This document shows positions 22,575 to 32,494 of a stretch of 64,000 nt of DNA, piece by piece. Position 1 is the stretch's first letter, and each line of letters begins with the position of its first letter. The notes under the pieces are model-generated. The model saw only the letters and a program-made list of their open reading frames with translations, was not told the origin of the DNA and did no database searches. The translations under genes and the position numbers were made by a program. The stretch is from Erwinia phyllosphaerae (lineage in GTDB: Bacteria > Pseudomonadota > Gammaproteobacteria > Enterobacterales > Enterobacteriaceae), in NCBI RefSeq assembly GCF_019132875.1, contig NZ_JAHSPF010000007.1, positions 186,001 to 250,000 of the forward strand. Direction: 5' to 3'.

Positions 22575-24833
22575 ATGGCTTACAGCCTGAGCCGACTGGC
22601 AGCAGGGATGATTACCGCAACGCTGCCGCTAATCTGGTTACCTTATTTGCCGGAGGCGCGCTATAACTGGGTGCCTGTAGCGCTGGCCGGGATTTTAATT
22701 GCTGTTAAAAAAGGCAAAGAGGCCGCTATTTTTCTTATGCTTTTTTTCTGGGCTCTGATGCCTGCTCAACGTCTTTTGCAGCAAACAACGTTCCTCTCTG
22801 CCGGGCCGGTGAACGCTACCGTCAGGATTAAGCAGTTACTGCCTCAGTCACAAAAAATCAAGGTGCGGATTGTCAGCGTGGGGGAAAAAAGGCTCTTTCC
22901 ACCCGTTTATGCGTTAATCAATTCGCCTGAGATAAACCAGGCGTTTTGCGCCGGGCAGCGCTGGCAAATGACGCTTCGCCTGAGGCCGGTGCATGCCCGG
23001 CTTAACCAGGGCGGCTTTGATGCTCAACGTTTTGCGCTGGCTAACAGCACACCGCTAACGGGGAAAGCGCTGGCGTTAAATCCTGTCGATCTTAACTGTA
23101 GCTGGCGGGAAAGCATTATTCAGCGAAGCCAGAAACACCTTCAGACATTGCCCTGGCAGTCAGTGCTGCTCGCGCTGGCTTTTGGTGACCGAACTACGCT
23201 CAGCAGCGAGATAAAAACCGTGCTGCGCGAAACCGGTACGGCGCATCTGATGGCCATATCGGGAATGCACATTGGCCTGGCCGCCAGCTCAGGCTGGCTG
23301 CTGGCGAGGATAATCCAGCTATTTTTCCGCAGCCACTGGATAGGCTATCGCTTTCCTCTGGGATGTGGTCTGGTACTGGCGTTAATCTATAGCTGGCTAT
23401 CCGGTGGGAGTCCGCCAGCTGTAAGGGCGATACTTGCCTTAACGATCTGGAGCCTGCTTCGCCTGACAGGCAAAAACTGCACCAGCGGACAGGTACTAAA
23501 CATTGCTATTGGCACAATTCTTTTTTTCGATCCGCTAAGCGTGCTATCAGACAGCCTGTGGTTATCCGCAACGGCAGTGGCAAGCCTGCTGCTCTGGTAT
23601 CACTGGTTTCCTCTGGCTGGCCGCTTTTCAAAACAAAAGAAATGGCTGTTATTACGGCTGCTTCACCTGCAGCTCGGTCTTTTTGTCCTGTTAATGCCGC
23701 TACAGATCTTCATTTTCCACGGCATCAGCGTAAGCGCATTGCTGGCAAATTTGTGGGCAGTACCGTTAGTGACTTTATTAACGGTCCCGCTACTGCTTGG
23801 CGCAATCCTGCTGCTTCCTTGCGCGCCGCTGAGCCAGTTTTTATGGTGGCTGGCAGACTGCTCGCTTGCACTGGTATTCAAACCGCTATTTTTATTGCCA
23901 AAAGGCTGGATTGGCGTAAGCGAACAGGTTTTATGGCTGAGCCTGTTCTGCTTGCTGATGATGGCAGTCTGCCGTTTTCACTGGTGGCGTAGTTCACCTC
24001 TGACCGTGGTCAGTTTCTGTCTGGCTTTGTTGTGCTGGCGGCTAAATATTAAAGAACCTGAATGGCGCCTGGACATGCTGGATATTGGACACGGGCTAAG
24101 CATAGTCATTTCACAACGTGGTAAAGCGGTCATTTACGATACGGGCAACAGGTGGGGCAGTGGTGATGCCGCGCTCAGTCAGATAGTGCCCTGGCTACGC
24201 TGGCAAAGGCTGACCGTACAGCAGATTATTTTAAGCCATGGCCATCTCGATCATATCGGCGGCCTTAACAGCCTGCGCGCTAATTTTCCTGCGGCGACCA
24301 TCCGTAGCGGATTAAACCTGCCCGGACATCTGCCTTGTCAGAAAAACCTCAGCTGGCGCTGGCAAAGCCTGACGTTTAAAGTCCTGTGGCCGCAAAAGAT
24401 GACGATACCCAGCGGCAATAACCAGTCCTGCGTCATTCTGGTCTCCGATGGTAAGAGGAAAATCTTGCTGACGGGCGATATTGAAACGCCAGCCGAGCTG
24501 AAACTGGTCAGTTTTTATGGTGATAGATTGCGAGCCGATATCATTCAGGTACCCCATCATGGTAGCGGCACATCCTCTTCGCCGCCGCTGCTCAGAAAAG
24601 TCGCAGGTAGCGTCGCGTTGGCCTCCGCCGCGCGCTATAACGCATGGAAATTGCCTGCTAAACGTATTATCACACGCTATCATGAAAACCATTATCGCTG
24701 GTACGACACCGCCGCCGATGGACAAATAGCCCTTGAATTTTATAGAGAAAACTGGCGTGTTTTAACCTATAGAGCGCAAATAATGCCCCGCTGGTACCAT
24801 CAGTGGTTTGGCGTAGCCCGTTATTCCAGGTAG
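22575..24833 (+). CDS. ycaI: ComEC/Rec2-family DNA-uptake channel protein YcaI
   Basis: The 752-residue inner-membrane protein has N-terminal hydrophobic segments, an OB-like region, the competence domain (GDRTTLSSEIKTVLRETGTAHLMAISGMHIGLAA) and multiple helices. A C-terminal metallo-beta-lactamase domain carries HGHLDHIGG, LTGDIE and VPHHGSGTSS. By family it is the inner-membrane DNA channel of competence; natural transformation in this organism is not shown. The ATG at 22575 has AAGGAG 8-9 bases upstream; an ATG two codons earlier is too close to that site. Confidence 0.9.
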   Translation: MAYSLSRLAAGMITATLPLIWLPYLPEARYNWVPVALAGILIAVKKGKEAAIFLMLFFWALMPAQRLLQQTTFLSAGPVNATVRIKQLLPQSQKIKVRIVSVGEKRLFPPVYALINSPEINQAFCAGQRWQMTLRLRPVHARLNQGGFDAQRFALANSTPLTGKALALNPVDLNCSWRESIIQRSQKHLQTLPWQSVLLALAFGDRTTLSSEIKTVLRETGTAHLMAISGMHIGLAASSGWLLARIIQLFFRSHWIGYRFPLGCGLVLALIYSWLSGGSPPAVRAILALTIWSLLRLTGKNCTSGQVLNIAIGTILFFDPLSVLSDSLWLSATAVASLLLWYHWFPLAGRFSKQKKWLLLRLLHLQLGLFVLLMPLQIFIFHGISVSALLANLWAVPLVTLLTVPLLLGAILLLPCAPLSQFLWWLADCSLALVFKPLFLLPKGWIGVSEQVLWLSLFCLLMMAVCRFHWWRSSPLTVVSFCLALLCWRLNIKEPEWRLDMLDIGHGLSIVISQRGKAVIYDTGNRWGSGDAALSQIVPWLRWQRLTVQQIILSHGHLDHIGGLNSLRANFPAATIRSGLNLPGHLPCQKNLSWRWQSLTFKVLWPQKMTIPSGNNQSCVILVSDGKRKILLTGDIETPAELKLVSFYGDRLRADIIQVPHHGSGTSSSPPLLRKVAGSVALASAARYNAWKLPAKRIITRYHENHYRWYDTAADGQIALEFYRENWRVLTYRAQIMPRWYHQWFGVARYSR

Positions 24834-24869
24834 AATGAGCGGCTATTTCAATTAGAAGCTGGTTAACTA

Positions 24870-26621
24870 ATGCATCAGGACAAAGATCTCTCCACCTGGC
24901 AGACATTCCGACGCCTCTGGCCGATGATCAAACCATTTAAAACGGGACTGGCAGTCTCTTCTGTCGCTCTTATCGTCAACGCAGCAGGTGATGTGCTGAT
25001 GATGTCCTTGCTAAAACCGCTGCTGGATGACGGTTTCGGCAAAGCAGATTCTTCCGTACTGGTCTGGATGCCGCTGGCCGTAATCGGATTAATGTTGGTA
25101 CGTGGCGTCTCCAGCTACATCTCCAGCTACTGTATTTCATGGGTTTCTGGCAACGTGGTGATGTCGATGCGCCGCCGTCTGTTTAGCCATATGATGGGCA
25201 TGCCGGTCGCCTTCTTCGATCAGCAATCTACCGGCACACTGCTGTCGCGAATCACCTATGATTCGGAGCAGGTGGCCTCATCCTCTTCCAGCGCGCTGGT
25301 CACCGTGGTGCGTGAAGGTGCATCAATTATCGGTCTGTTTATCATGATGTTTTACTACAGCTGGCAGCTGTCGGTCATCCTGATTTTACTGGCACCGGTG
25401 GTTTCTTTCGCTATTCGCACCGTGTCAAAACGCTTCCGTAGCATCAGTAAAAACATGCAGAACACCATGGGGCAGGTGACCACCAGTGCTGAGCAGATGC
25501 TAAAGGGCCATAAAGAAGTCCTGATTTTTGGCGGTCAGCAAATTGAGAGCCAGCGGTTTGACGTCGTCAGTAACCGCATGCGGCAGCAGGGCATGAAGCT
25601 GGTTTCCGCTTCCTCCGTCTCCGATCCTGTTATCCAGCTGATCGCTTCGCTGGCGCTGGCTTTTGTCCTTTATGCCGCGAGTTTCCCAAGCGTGATGGCG
25701 ACCTTAACAGCCGGTACTATTACCGTGGTGTTTTCATCAATGATCGCGCTTATGCGACCGCTGAAATCCCTGACCAACGTCAACGCGCAGTTCCAGCGCG
25801 GCATGGCGGCCTGTCAGACGCTGTTTTCCATTCTGGATAGCGAGCAGGAAACGGATACCGGTACCCGGGTAATCGAACGCGCTCGCGGTGATATTGAGTT
25901 CCGTAACGTGACCTTCACCTACCCCGGGCGTGAAACGCCGGCGCTGCATAACATCAATTTGTCTATCCCGGCAGGGAGAACGGTGGCGCTGGTAGGACGT
26001 TCTGGCTCGGGGAAATCAACCATTGCCAGCCTGATGACGCGTTTTTACGACATTCAGCAGGGCGAAATCCTGATGGATGGGCATGATTTACGTGAATACA
26101 CGCTCAGTTCGTTACGTAATCAGGTCGCGCTGGTTTCGCAAAATGTTCATCTCTTTAACGATACCGTGGCCAATAACATTGCCTATGCGCGCAACGAGCA
26201 ATACAGCCGTGAAGATATCGAAAAAGCGGCGACCATGGCGCACGCGATGGATTTCATTAACAAAATGGATAACGGGCTGGATACGGTCATCGGTGAAAAC
26301 GGCGTGCTGCTCTCGGGCGGACAGCGCCAGCGCATTGCGATTGCACGCGCGCTGCTGCGAGACTGCCCAATCCTTATTCTTGATGAGGCAACGTCTGCGC
26401 TGGATACCGAATCGGAGCGGGCCATTCAGTCAGCGCTGGACGAGCTGCAGAAAAACCGTACCTCGCTGGTGATCGCTCACCGTCTTTCCACTATTGAAAA
26501 AGCCGATGAAATTGTGGTGGTGGAAGATGGGCATATCGTAGAGCGCGGCAGTCATGCCGAGCTGCTGGCGCATAAAGGCGCCTACGCTCAGCTGCACAAA
26601 ATGCAGTTTGGTAATGATTGA
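24870..26621 (+). CDS. msbA: Lipid A export ATP-binding/permease MsbA
   Basis: The 583-residue ABC exporter half-transporter flips lipid A-core from the inner to the outer leaflet of the inner membrane. Six membrane helices precede the nucleotide-binding domain, with Walker A GRSGSGKS (376-383), signature [16 protein letters not shown], Walker [13 protein letters not shown] and the switch histidine in IAHRLSTIE. It is nearly identical to E. coli MsbA and overlaps lpxK by 8 bases, so the two are translationally coupled. Confidence 0.98.
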   Translation: MHQDKDLSTWQTFRRLWPMIKPFKTGLAVSSVALIVNAAGDVLMMSLLKPLLDDGFGKADSSVLVWMPLAVIGLMLVRGVSSYISSYCISWVSGNVVMSMRRRLFSHMMGMPVAFFDQQSTGTLLSRITYDSEQVASSSSSALVTVVREGASIIGLFIMMFYYSWQLSVILILLAPVVSFAIRTVSKRFRSISKNMQNTMGQVTTSAEQMLKGHKEVLIFGGQQIESQRFDVVSNRMRQQGMKLVSASSVSDPVIQLIASLALAFVLYAASFPSVMATLTAGTITVVFSSMIALMRPLKSLTNVNAQFQRGMAACQTLFSILDSEQETDTGTRVIERARGDIEFRNVTFTYPGRETPALHNINLSIPAGRTVALVGRSGSGKSTIASLMTRFYDIQQGEILMDGHDLREYTLSSLRNQVALVSQNVHLFNDTVANNIAYARNEQYSREDIEKAATMAHAMDFINKMDNGLDTVIGENGVLLSGGQRQRIAIARALLRDCPILILDEATSALDTESERAIQSALDELQKNRTSLVIAHRLSTIEKADEIVVVEDGHIVERGSHAELLAHKGAYAQLHKMQFGND

Positions 26622-27603
26622 ACGCCTCTGGAGCGGCCGGTCAGCGCTATGGCGACTGCTGCTGCCGCTCAGCTGGCTGTACGGATTAATCAGCCAGCTG
26701 CTGCGCTATAGCTACGTTTGGGGCTGGCGTAAAGCCTGGCAAGCGCCTGTGCCTGTAGTCGTTGTGGGTAATCTGACCGCGGGCGGCAACGGTAAAACGC
26801 CGGTGGTTATCTGGCTGGTGCAGGCGCTGCAGCAGCGTGGTTTACGCCCTGGCGTGGTCTCCCGGGGCTACGGCGGTAAAGCCCAAACCTATCCGTTAAG
26901 GCTTAATGAGCAGACAACCACGCGCGAAGCAGGGGATGAACCGGTACTGATTTATCAGCGGACCGGCGCGGCGGTCGCCGTTTCTCCCCGGCGCAAAGAA
27001 GCCGTGCAGGCATTGCTGAGCCAGAACGATATTGACATCATTATTACCGACGATGGCCTGCAGCATTATGCGCTGGCGAGGGATTTTGAAATCGTGGTGG
27101 TTGATGGCCAGCGTCGTTTTGGCAATGGCTGGTGGTTGCCGGCAGGCCCAATGCGCGAACGGGCTTCACGGTTGCAAAGTGTGGATGCCGTGATTACCAA
27201 TGGCGGCAACGCGCATGCAGGTGAAATACCTATGCAGCTGGCACCGGGTTTCGCGGTCAATCTGCTGACTCGCCAGACTTTGCCTTTAACCTCTCTGGTA
27301 AACGTGGTCGCAATGGCCGGTATCGGTCATCCGCCTCGTTTTTTCGCTACGCTTCGCCAGCAGGGTATTGTGCCGGTTAAAGAGGTTCCCTTTGCCGATC
27401 ATCAGGACTACAGCGCCGGGCAGCTGGCATCACTGGTCGATGAAAATCAGATTCTGTTAATGACTGAAAAAGATGCGGTGAAGGCGCGCGGTTTTGCCGC
27501 AGCAAACTGGTGGTATTTGCCGGTTGATGCCGAACTGCCAGTGACTCAGGGCAATGAGTTACTGGAGCGTATTGTGTCCCTTAAGTCGCCGAAAAATCAT
27601 TAA
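26614..27603 (+). CDS. lpxK: Tetraacyldisaccharide 4'-kinase
   Basis: The 329-residue membrane-associated P-loop kinase adds the 4'-phosphate to give lipid IVA. An N-terminal hydrophobic helix ([15 protein letters not shown]) is followed by Walker [12 protein letters not shown] (52-62), the conserved [10 protein letters not shown] block, ITDDGLQHY and [16 protein letters not shown]. The ATG at 26614 lies inside the end of msbA. The overlapping pair links lipid A phosphorylation to its export. Confidence 0.97.
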   Translation: MIERLWSGRSALWRLLLPLSWLYGLISQLLRYSYVWGWRKAWQAPVPVVVVGNLTAGGNGKTPVVIWLVQALQQRGLRPGVVSRGYGGKAQTYPLRLNEQTTTREAGDEPVLIYQRTGAAVAVSPRRKEAVQALLSQNDIDIIITDDGLQHYALARDFEIVVVDGQRRFGNGWWLPAGPMRERASRLQSVDAVITNGGNAHAGEIPMQLAPGFAVNLLTRQTLPLTSLVNVVAMAGIGHPPRFFATLRQQGIVPVKEVPFADHQDYSAGQLASLVDENQILLMTEKDAVKARGFAAANWWYLPVDAELPVTQGNELLERIVSLKSPKNH

Positions 27604-27615
27604 ATCGCTAAACTG

Positions 27616-27641
27616 AATGCACCTTACCAGACAGGTGCATT
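27616..27641 (+). promoter_or_regulatory. Hairpin masking the ycaQ ribosome-binding site
   Basis: A 9-bp perfect stem (27616-27624 with 27633-27641) and 8-base loop ends exactly one base before the ycaQ ATG. Its 3' arm contains AGGTG, the only candidate ribosome site. Folding would block initiation unless ribosomes arriving at the lpxK stop, 13 bases upstream, open it. Confidence 0.6.
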
Positions 27642-28847
27642 ATGTCTTCTTATTCTCTTTCTCTGCCGCAAGCGCGGAATGTTCATCTGGCTGCACAGGG
27701 CCTGCTGCAGCCGCCTCGACGTAAGGCGCAGTTTAGCGACCTCGTTAATGCTGTGCGGCAAATGTCTTTGTTGCAGATTGACACCATCAATGTAGTGGCT
27801 CGCAGTCCTTATCTGGTACTTTTTAGCCGCCTTGGCGACTATCCGCAGAGCTGGCTGGAAGAGGCCTTATCGACCGGCAAGCTTTTTGAGTACTGGGCGC
27901 ACGAAGCCTGCTTCATTCCATCCGAAGACTATCCTTTGCTGCGCCATCGCATGCTTGCGCCAGAAAATATGGGCTGGAAATATAATCAGCAGTGGGTGAA
28001 CACATGGCAGCAGGAAATTACACAGCTTCTGGCCCATATTGAAAAGCACGGGCCAGTCAGATCAGCCGACTTTGCCGCGCCTGAAGGACAAAAGTCCGGC
28101 TGGTGGTCGTGGAAGCCGCACAAACGTCACCTGGAAAACTTGTTTACCTCTGGCGAGCTGATGGTTGTTGAGCGCCGTAACTTTCAGCGCGTTTACGATT
28201 TGCGTCAGCGCGTGCTTCCCGAGTGGGATGATGCCGTTCACGCACTCAGCGAAAACGACGCCGTCATGCAAATGTTGCGTAACAGCGCGCGCAGCCTGGG
28301 CATATTTCGCCCGGCCTGGCTTGCTGATTATTATCGGCTTAAGCGCGCGCCGGTAAAAGAAGCGCTGGGCGAATGGCTGAGTAGCGGTGAGGTGGTGCCG
28401 GTAGAAGTTGAAACGCTGGGGCTGTGCTATCTGCATTGTTCACAGCTACCGATACTGCAAACTGACCCTGAAGCTACCTGCACAACGCTGCTTTCACCTT
28501 TTGATCCGGTTGTATGGGATCGCAAGCGTGCGCTGGAGCTGTTTGATTTTAACTATCGACTGGAATGCTATACGCCAGAAGCAAAGCGCCAGTATGGCTA
28601 TTTTGTGTTACCGATTTTGCATCGCGGCGCGCTGAAAGGCCGTCTTGATGCCAAAATGCTACGTAAAGAAAAAAGACTACTGGTAAAGCAGCTGTGGCTG
28701 GAAGCGGGAGTAAAGATAAATGCTTCGCTACTGAACGATTTGCGCCAGGCCATTACGCGTTTTGCTCGCTGGCAGGGAGCCGAAACAGTTCTTTTATCTC
28801 ATCTGCCGCGCGAAGCCAGCGACATGCCGCTGGAATGGACAATATAA
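27642..28847 (+). CDS. ycaQ: Winged-helix DNA glycosylase YcaQ (AlkX-type)
   Basis: The 401-residue protein belongs to the HTH_42/YcaQ-AlkZ family, which unhooks interstrand DNA cross-links. The catalytic QxD motif is seen as LLQIDTINVVARSPYLVLFSRLG in the N-terminal region. EYWAHEACFIP, RSLGIFRPAWLADYYRL and LSPFDPVVWDRKRA are conserved blocks. The C-terminus is about ten residues shorter than E. coli and diverges there. It lies in the msbA-lpxK-ycaQ-ycaR-kdsB cluster. Confidence 0.93.
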   Translation: MSSYSLSLPQARNVHLAAQGLLQPPRRKAQFSDLVNAVRQMSLLQIDTINVVARSPYLVLFSRLGDYPQSWLEEALSTGKLFEYWAHEACFIPSEDYPLLRHRMLAPENMGWKYNQQWVNTWQQEITQLLAHIEKHGPVRSADFAAPEGQKSGWWSWKPHKRHLENLFTSGELMVVERRNFQRVYDLRQRVLPEWDDAVHALSENDAVMQMLRNSARSLGIFRPAWLADYYRLKRAPVKEALGEWLSSGEVVPVEVETLGLCYLHCSQLPILQTDPEATCTTLLSPFDPVVWDRKRALELFDFNYRLECYTPEAKRQYGYFVLPILHRGALKGRLDAKMLRKEKRLLVKQLWLEAGVKINASLLNDLRQAITRFARWQGAETVLLSHLPREASDMPLEWTI

Positions 28848-28928
28848 AGCGTCCGGGGAGGTTAACCGCTCATGGAAGAGCTATGATATTCTAACGCTCT
28901 GTCTGACCGGATCCACCAGGGAGATACC

Positions 28929-29111
28929 ATGGATCATCGTTTACTCGAAATCGTCGCTTGTCCGGTTTGTCACGGCAAGCTGTATTACAATAAAGATCAG
29001 CAGGAGCTTATCTGTAAGCCTGATGGTCTGGCTTATCCGGTACGTGACGGCATCCCCGTGCTGTTAGAAACCGAAGCGCGTTCGCTGTCGCTGGAAGAGA
29101 CTCATCCATGA
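28929..29111 (+). CDS. ycaR: Trm112-like protein YcaR
   Basis: The 60-residue UPF0434/Trm112-family protein ([18 protein letters not shown]...[19 protein letters not shown]) keeps the CPVC pair and one further cysteine, instead of a full zinc knuckle. Its role in bacteria is not established. GGGAGAT lies before the ATG, and its stop overlaps the kdsB start by 4 bases, indicating coupled translation. Confidence 0.95.
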   Translation: MDHRLLEIVACPVCHGKLYYNKDQQELICKPDGLAYPVRDGIPVLLETEARSLSLEETHP

Positions 29112-29854
29112 GTTTTATCGCGATCATTCCGGCACGTTATGCTTCCACACGGCTGCCGGGAAAGCCGCTAATCGATATTCACGGCAAGCCTATGATTGTT
29201 CACGTCATGGAGCGAGCTCGCGAATCCGGTGCGGAACGTGTGATTGTAGCAACGGACAATGATGACGTCGCGCGTGCGGTAGAAGCCGCTGGCGGAGAAG
29301 TCTGTATGACCCGGTCCGACCATCAGTCCGGTACGGAAAGGCTGGCTGAAGTTATTGAAAAATATCAGTTTGCTGACGATGCACTCATTGTAAATGTGCA
29401 GGGTGATGAACCGATGATCCCACCGGTTATCATTCGTCAGGTCGCTGATAATCTGGCGAAAAGCAGTGCCGGGATGGCGACGCTGGCCGTGCCGGTCACG
29501 TCAGCAGAAGAGGCGTTTAATCCTAACGCGGTAAAAGTGGTCAGAGATGCCCAGGGCTATGCGCTCTACTTCTCTCGCGCCACTATTCCGTGGGATCGTG
29601 AACGTTTTGCTCGCTCAAAGGAAACCGTTGGCGACAACTTTTTGCGCCATATCGGTATTTATGGCTACCGCGCGGGCTTTATCCGCCGTTATGTCAGCTG
29701 GGAAACCAGCCCGCTGGAGCAAATTGAGCTACTGGAGCAGCTGCGCGTACTGTGGTACGGCGAAAAAATTCACGTCGACGTCGCGCAGGCTGTTCCGGGG
29801 GCTGGCGTCGATACGCCGGAAGACCTGGAACGCGTCCGGGCGGCTATGCAGTAA
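29108..29854 (+). CDS. kdsB: 3-deoxy-manno-octulosonate cytidylyltransferase
   Basis: The 248-residue enzyme activates Kdo with CTP to give CMP-Kdo for lipopolysaccharide inner core. [16 protein letters not shown] is the nucleotide-binding signature; [15 protein letters not shown] and [10 protein letters not shown] are conserved, the latter with the metal aspartate. Its position after lpxK and msbA groups lipid A and Kdo supply. Confidence 0.98.
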   Translation: MSFIAIIPARYASTRLPGKPLIDIHGKPMIVHVMERARESGAERVIVATDNDDVARAVEAAGGEVCMTRSDHQSGTERLAEVIEKYQFADDALIVNVQGDEPMIPPVIIRQVADNLAKSSAGMATLAVPVTSAEEAFNPNAVKVVRDAQGYALYFSRATIPWDRERFARSKETVGDNFLRHIGIYGYRAGFIRRYVSWETSPLEQIELLEQLRVLWYGEKIHVDVAQAVPGAGVDTPEDLERVRAAMQ

Positions 29855-29860
29855 CTTTTC

Positions 29861-29883
29861 AGGGCCGGCTGCGGCCCTTTTTC
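29861..29883 (+). terminator. kdsB intrinsic terminator
   Basis: A 7-bp GC stem (29861-29867 with 29872-29878) and GCTG loop is followed by five to six T residues just after kdsB. Confidence 0.85.
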
Positions 29884-29933
29884 TCTGCTTCTTACACCAG
29901 GTTTAACAACGGGCCCGCAACCAGGAGCAGCAG

Positions 29934-30827
29934 ATGAAACAACTTCTTTCCGAGCTTTCCACGGTACTTGGCGAAACGTTAAGCCGTCTTGAATGTATTA
30001 GCCAGCAACCCTATGCCAGCCTTTACTCGTTATATGACGGCAAAGGCCATTCGTTGCCGCTGGTGGCAAAATATTACACCGCCCGGGGTATCGCCTCTCA
30101 GGAAGCCTACAAATTGTCGATGCTGGGCCGGGAAAGTACGGTGCGTATGCCAACGGTCTACGGCATGATGGTTAGTCAGCAAACGCCTCAGCACGAAGTG
30201 TTGCTGATGGAAAGAATGGGCGGCGTATCGGTAGAAGCGCCAACGCGTACGCCTGAGCGCTGGCTACAGCTACAGGATCAGATTGTCGCCGCGCTGCTGG
30301 CCTGGCACCGCATTGATAGTCACGGCCTCGTTGGCACGGTAGACAGTACCCAGGAAAACAACTGGCCCGCATGGTACAAGCAGCGAGTAGAGATCTTATG
30401 GTCCACGCTGGGCTATATGCGCCCGGAACGCCTGTCGATGGAAGATCACCGTTTCCTTTTCCGCTGCCGGCAAAGCCTGTGCTCTTTTTTCACCGATTTT
30501 GACGATCCCTGCGTGCTGGTGCACGGCAATCTTTCGCTGCAAAGCATGATGAAGGAAGCCTGGAGCGACCAGCTGCTTTCAATGGTCAATCCGGGCACGA
30601 TATTGTGGGCACCGCGTGAATATGAGTTATTCAGGCTGTGTGAGGAAGGCCAGCCAGAGGCGCTGCTGTTTCACTATCTACAGCGCGCGCCCGTGGCGGA
30701 AGGCTTTATCGCCAGGCGCTGGCTCTACATGCTCTGGGACGAAATTGACCGGTTAATCCATTCCGGCCAGTTCAGTCGGGAACGCTTCGACCTGGCGATG
30801 CGTTCACTGCAGCCCTGGCTCGACTGA
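29934..30827 (+). CDS. ycbJ: Uncharacterised phosphotransferase-fold protein YcbJ
   Basis: The 297-residue protein matches E. coli YcbJ over its length (LGETLSRLECI, VRMPTVYGMM, LLMERMGGVSVEAPTRTPERW, LVHGNLSLQSMMK, WAPREYELFRL). The HGN and related blocks resemble the aminoglycoside phosphotransferase/choline kinase fold, where HGD is usual. The substrate is unknown and kinase activity may be lost. AGGAG lies before the ATG. Its 3' end overlaps the convergent elyC by 24 bases. Confidence 0.9.
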   Translation: MKQLLSELSTVLGETLSRLECISQQPYASLYSLYDGKGHSLPLVAKYYTARGIASQEAYKLSMLGRESTVRMPTVYGMMVSQQTPQHEVLLMERMGGVSVEAPTRTPERWLQLQDQIVAALLAWHRIDSHGLVGTVDSTQENNWPAWYKQRVEILWSTLGYMRPERLSMEDHRFLFRCRQSLCSFFTDFDDPCVLVHGNLSLQSMMKEAWSDQLLSMVNPGTILWAPREYELFRLCEEGQPEALLFHYLQRAPVAEGFIARRWLYMLWDEIDRLIHSGQFSRERFDLAMRSLQPWLD

Positions 30828-31583
30828 AGGCGAGTTTATCCGTTGCCAGATGCGGCCTAAAGTTTCATAAATAGCGCGTTCACTGTGGCCAAGCCAGAGT
30901 GAAGAAGGCAGCGCTTTCTCCCAGGGATTAAGCGGCGAGGCAATAGCCAGCTGGTTAGCCGGAGCGGGCAACGGATGCAACCCCTGCTGCTGGAAAAACA
31001 GCATCGCGCGCGGCAGATGTGAAGCGGACGTGACCAGCAAGAAAGGGGCAGAGCCAACCACTTTAGCGACCTCGACCGCTTCCTGGCTCGTATCTCGCGG
31101 CTTATCCAGGGTGATAATTTCGCTGCGCGGCACGCCCAGCGTCTCTGCCACCCTGGCCGTCACTTCCGCCGAGCTGACAGGATTTCCTTGCGCAGCCGCA
31201 CCGGTAAAAATTATTTTCGCGCCCGGATTAGCCCGCCATAAGCGGATCCCTTCCACCAGCCTGGGCAAACTATTGTTAATCATATTCGAACCCGGCGCCC
31301 ATTGCGGATTCCAGGTGTAACCGCCTCCCAGCACCACCACATAATTCACCTTTTGCGCTTTCCGCCACGTAGGAAACTCTTTTTCGAGCGGCGCCAGCAG
31401 GCTATCGGCAACCGGCTGAAGACTGATCAGCAACAAAATCAGCCAGGCAGAAGAGAGTATAATTTTCCCGGTTTTTTGCCAGCGGCTGAACCAGAGCAGG
31501 AAAAGGGCAACCGCCATCAGTAACAACAGCAGCGGCAAGGGCATTAACAGACCACCAATCGCTTTTTTAAGCGTAAAAAACAT
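30804..31583 (-). CDS. elyC: Envelope biogenesis factor ElyC
   Basis: The 259-residue inner-membrane protein has two N-terminal helices followed by a DUF218 domain (VVVLGGGYTWNPQWAP, IFTGAAAQGN, LLVTSASHLPRAMLFFQQQG). In E. coli ElyC supports peptidoglycan synthesis at low temperature by acting on the undecaprenyl carrier pathway. Length equals E. coli. It is divergent from cmoM. Confidence 0.95.
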   Translation of the reverse strand: MFFTLKKAIGGLLMPLPLLLLLMAVALFLLWFSRWQKTGKIILSSAWLILLLISLQPVADSLLAPLEKEFPTWRKAQKVNYVVVLGGGYTWNPQWAPGSNMINNSLPRLVEGIRLWRANPGAKIIFTGAAAQGNPVSSAEVTARVAETLGVPRSEIITLDKPRDTSQEAVEVAKVVGSAPFLLVTSASHLPRAMLFFQQQGLHPLPAPANQLAIASPLNPWEKALPSSLWLGHSERAIYETLGRIWQRINSPSVEPGLQ

Positions 31584-31711
31584 GGAAAACGCTTCCTTTT
31601 GTCCGAAAAAACGCCACCCGAAAGCGAAGCAGTGACGGAAAGGTTCATTCTCCCTCAGTGTATGCCAAAATAGCCGCCGGATTCACCTTTTGCCCAGCCC
31701 GGAGCCCGCTT

Positions 31712-32494
31712 ATGCAGGATCGCAACTTTGACGATATCGCGGAAAAATTTTCGCAAAATATCTACGGCACAACCAAAGGCCGTATCCGCCAGGCCATCGT
31801 CTGGCAGGAGCTTGACGAAATTTTAGCCATGCTGCCGCAAAGACCGTTAAAAGTGCTGGATGCAGGCGGCGGCGAAGGGCAAACCAGCTGCGGGCTTGCC
31901 AGCCTGGGGCATCAGGTTTTACTCTGCGATTTATCTGAAGAAATGCTGCAGCGGGCGCGTCTTCATGCCGAAGAAAAAGGCGTGAGCAGCAACATGCAGT
32001 TTAAACAAATCAGCGCGCAGCAAGCAGGCCAGCATTTGGATCGGCCGGTCGATCTGGTATTGTTTCACGCTGTGCTGGAATGGGTTGCGGAGCCGGAAGC
32101 GGTACTGGCCGCTTTATACGATGCCCTTGCGCCAGGCGGCGTGCTCTCGCTGATGTTCTACAACGTCAACGGGCTGATGATGCAGACGCTGGTACTGGGT
32201 AATTTCGGCTATATGCAGGCCGATCTGCGCAAAAGAAAGCGTAAGACCCTGTCGCCAGACTATCCGCGTGAACCGAAGCAGGTTTATCGCTGGCTGGAGC
32301 AAGCCGGCTTTATCGTCGGCAATAAGACCGGCGTGCGCGTTTTTCATGACTATATGCGTGATAAACAGAAGCAAACGGAAAGATTTGAAGAAGTTCTGGC
32401 GCTGGAAAAGCGTTTTTGCCGCCAGGAACCATTTTTAAGTTTGGGTCGCTATATCCACGTAACAGCGCAAAAGCCCATAAAGGACCAAGCATGA
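31712..32494 (+). CDS. cmoM: tRNA 5-carboxymethoxyuridine methyltransferase CmoM
   Basis: The 260-residue SAM methyltransferase (formerly SmtA) converts cmo5U34 to its methyl ester in t[15 protein letters not shown] is the SAM-binding motif [13 protein letters not shown] and [16 protein letters not shown] follow. ATG 31712 ([15 protein letters not shown]) has GGAG 7 bases upstream and matches E. coli; an earlier in-frame ATG would add 18 residues. Its last four bases overlap mukF, so it heads the muk operon. Confidence 0.96.
   Translation: MQDRNFDDIAEKFSQNIYGTTKGRIRQAIVWQELDEILAMLPQRPLKVLDAGGGEGQTSCGLASLGHQVLLCDLSEEMLQRARLHAEEKGVSSNMQFKQISAQQAGQHLDRPVDLVLFHAVLEWVAEPEAVLAALYDALAPGGVLSLMFYNVNGLMMQTLVLGNFGYMQADLRKRKRKTLSPDYPREPKQVYRWLEQAGFIVGNKTGVRVFHDYMRDKQKQTERFEEVLALEKRFCRQEPFLSLGRYIHVTAQKPIKDQA

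Noticed and set aside
28929-29111. ycaR as a spurious short frame
   Set aside because: It is kept as real: it matches the conserved 60-residue family, has a ribosome site and overlaps kdsB by 4 bases.
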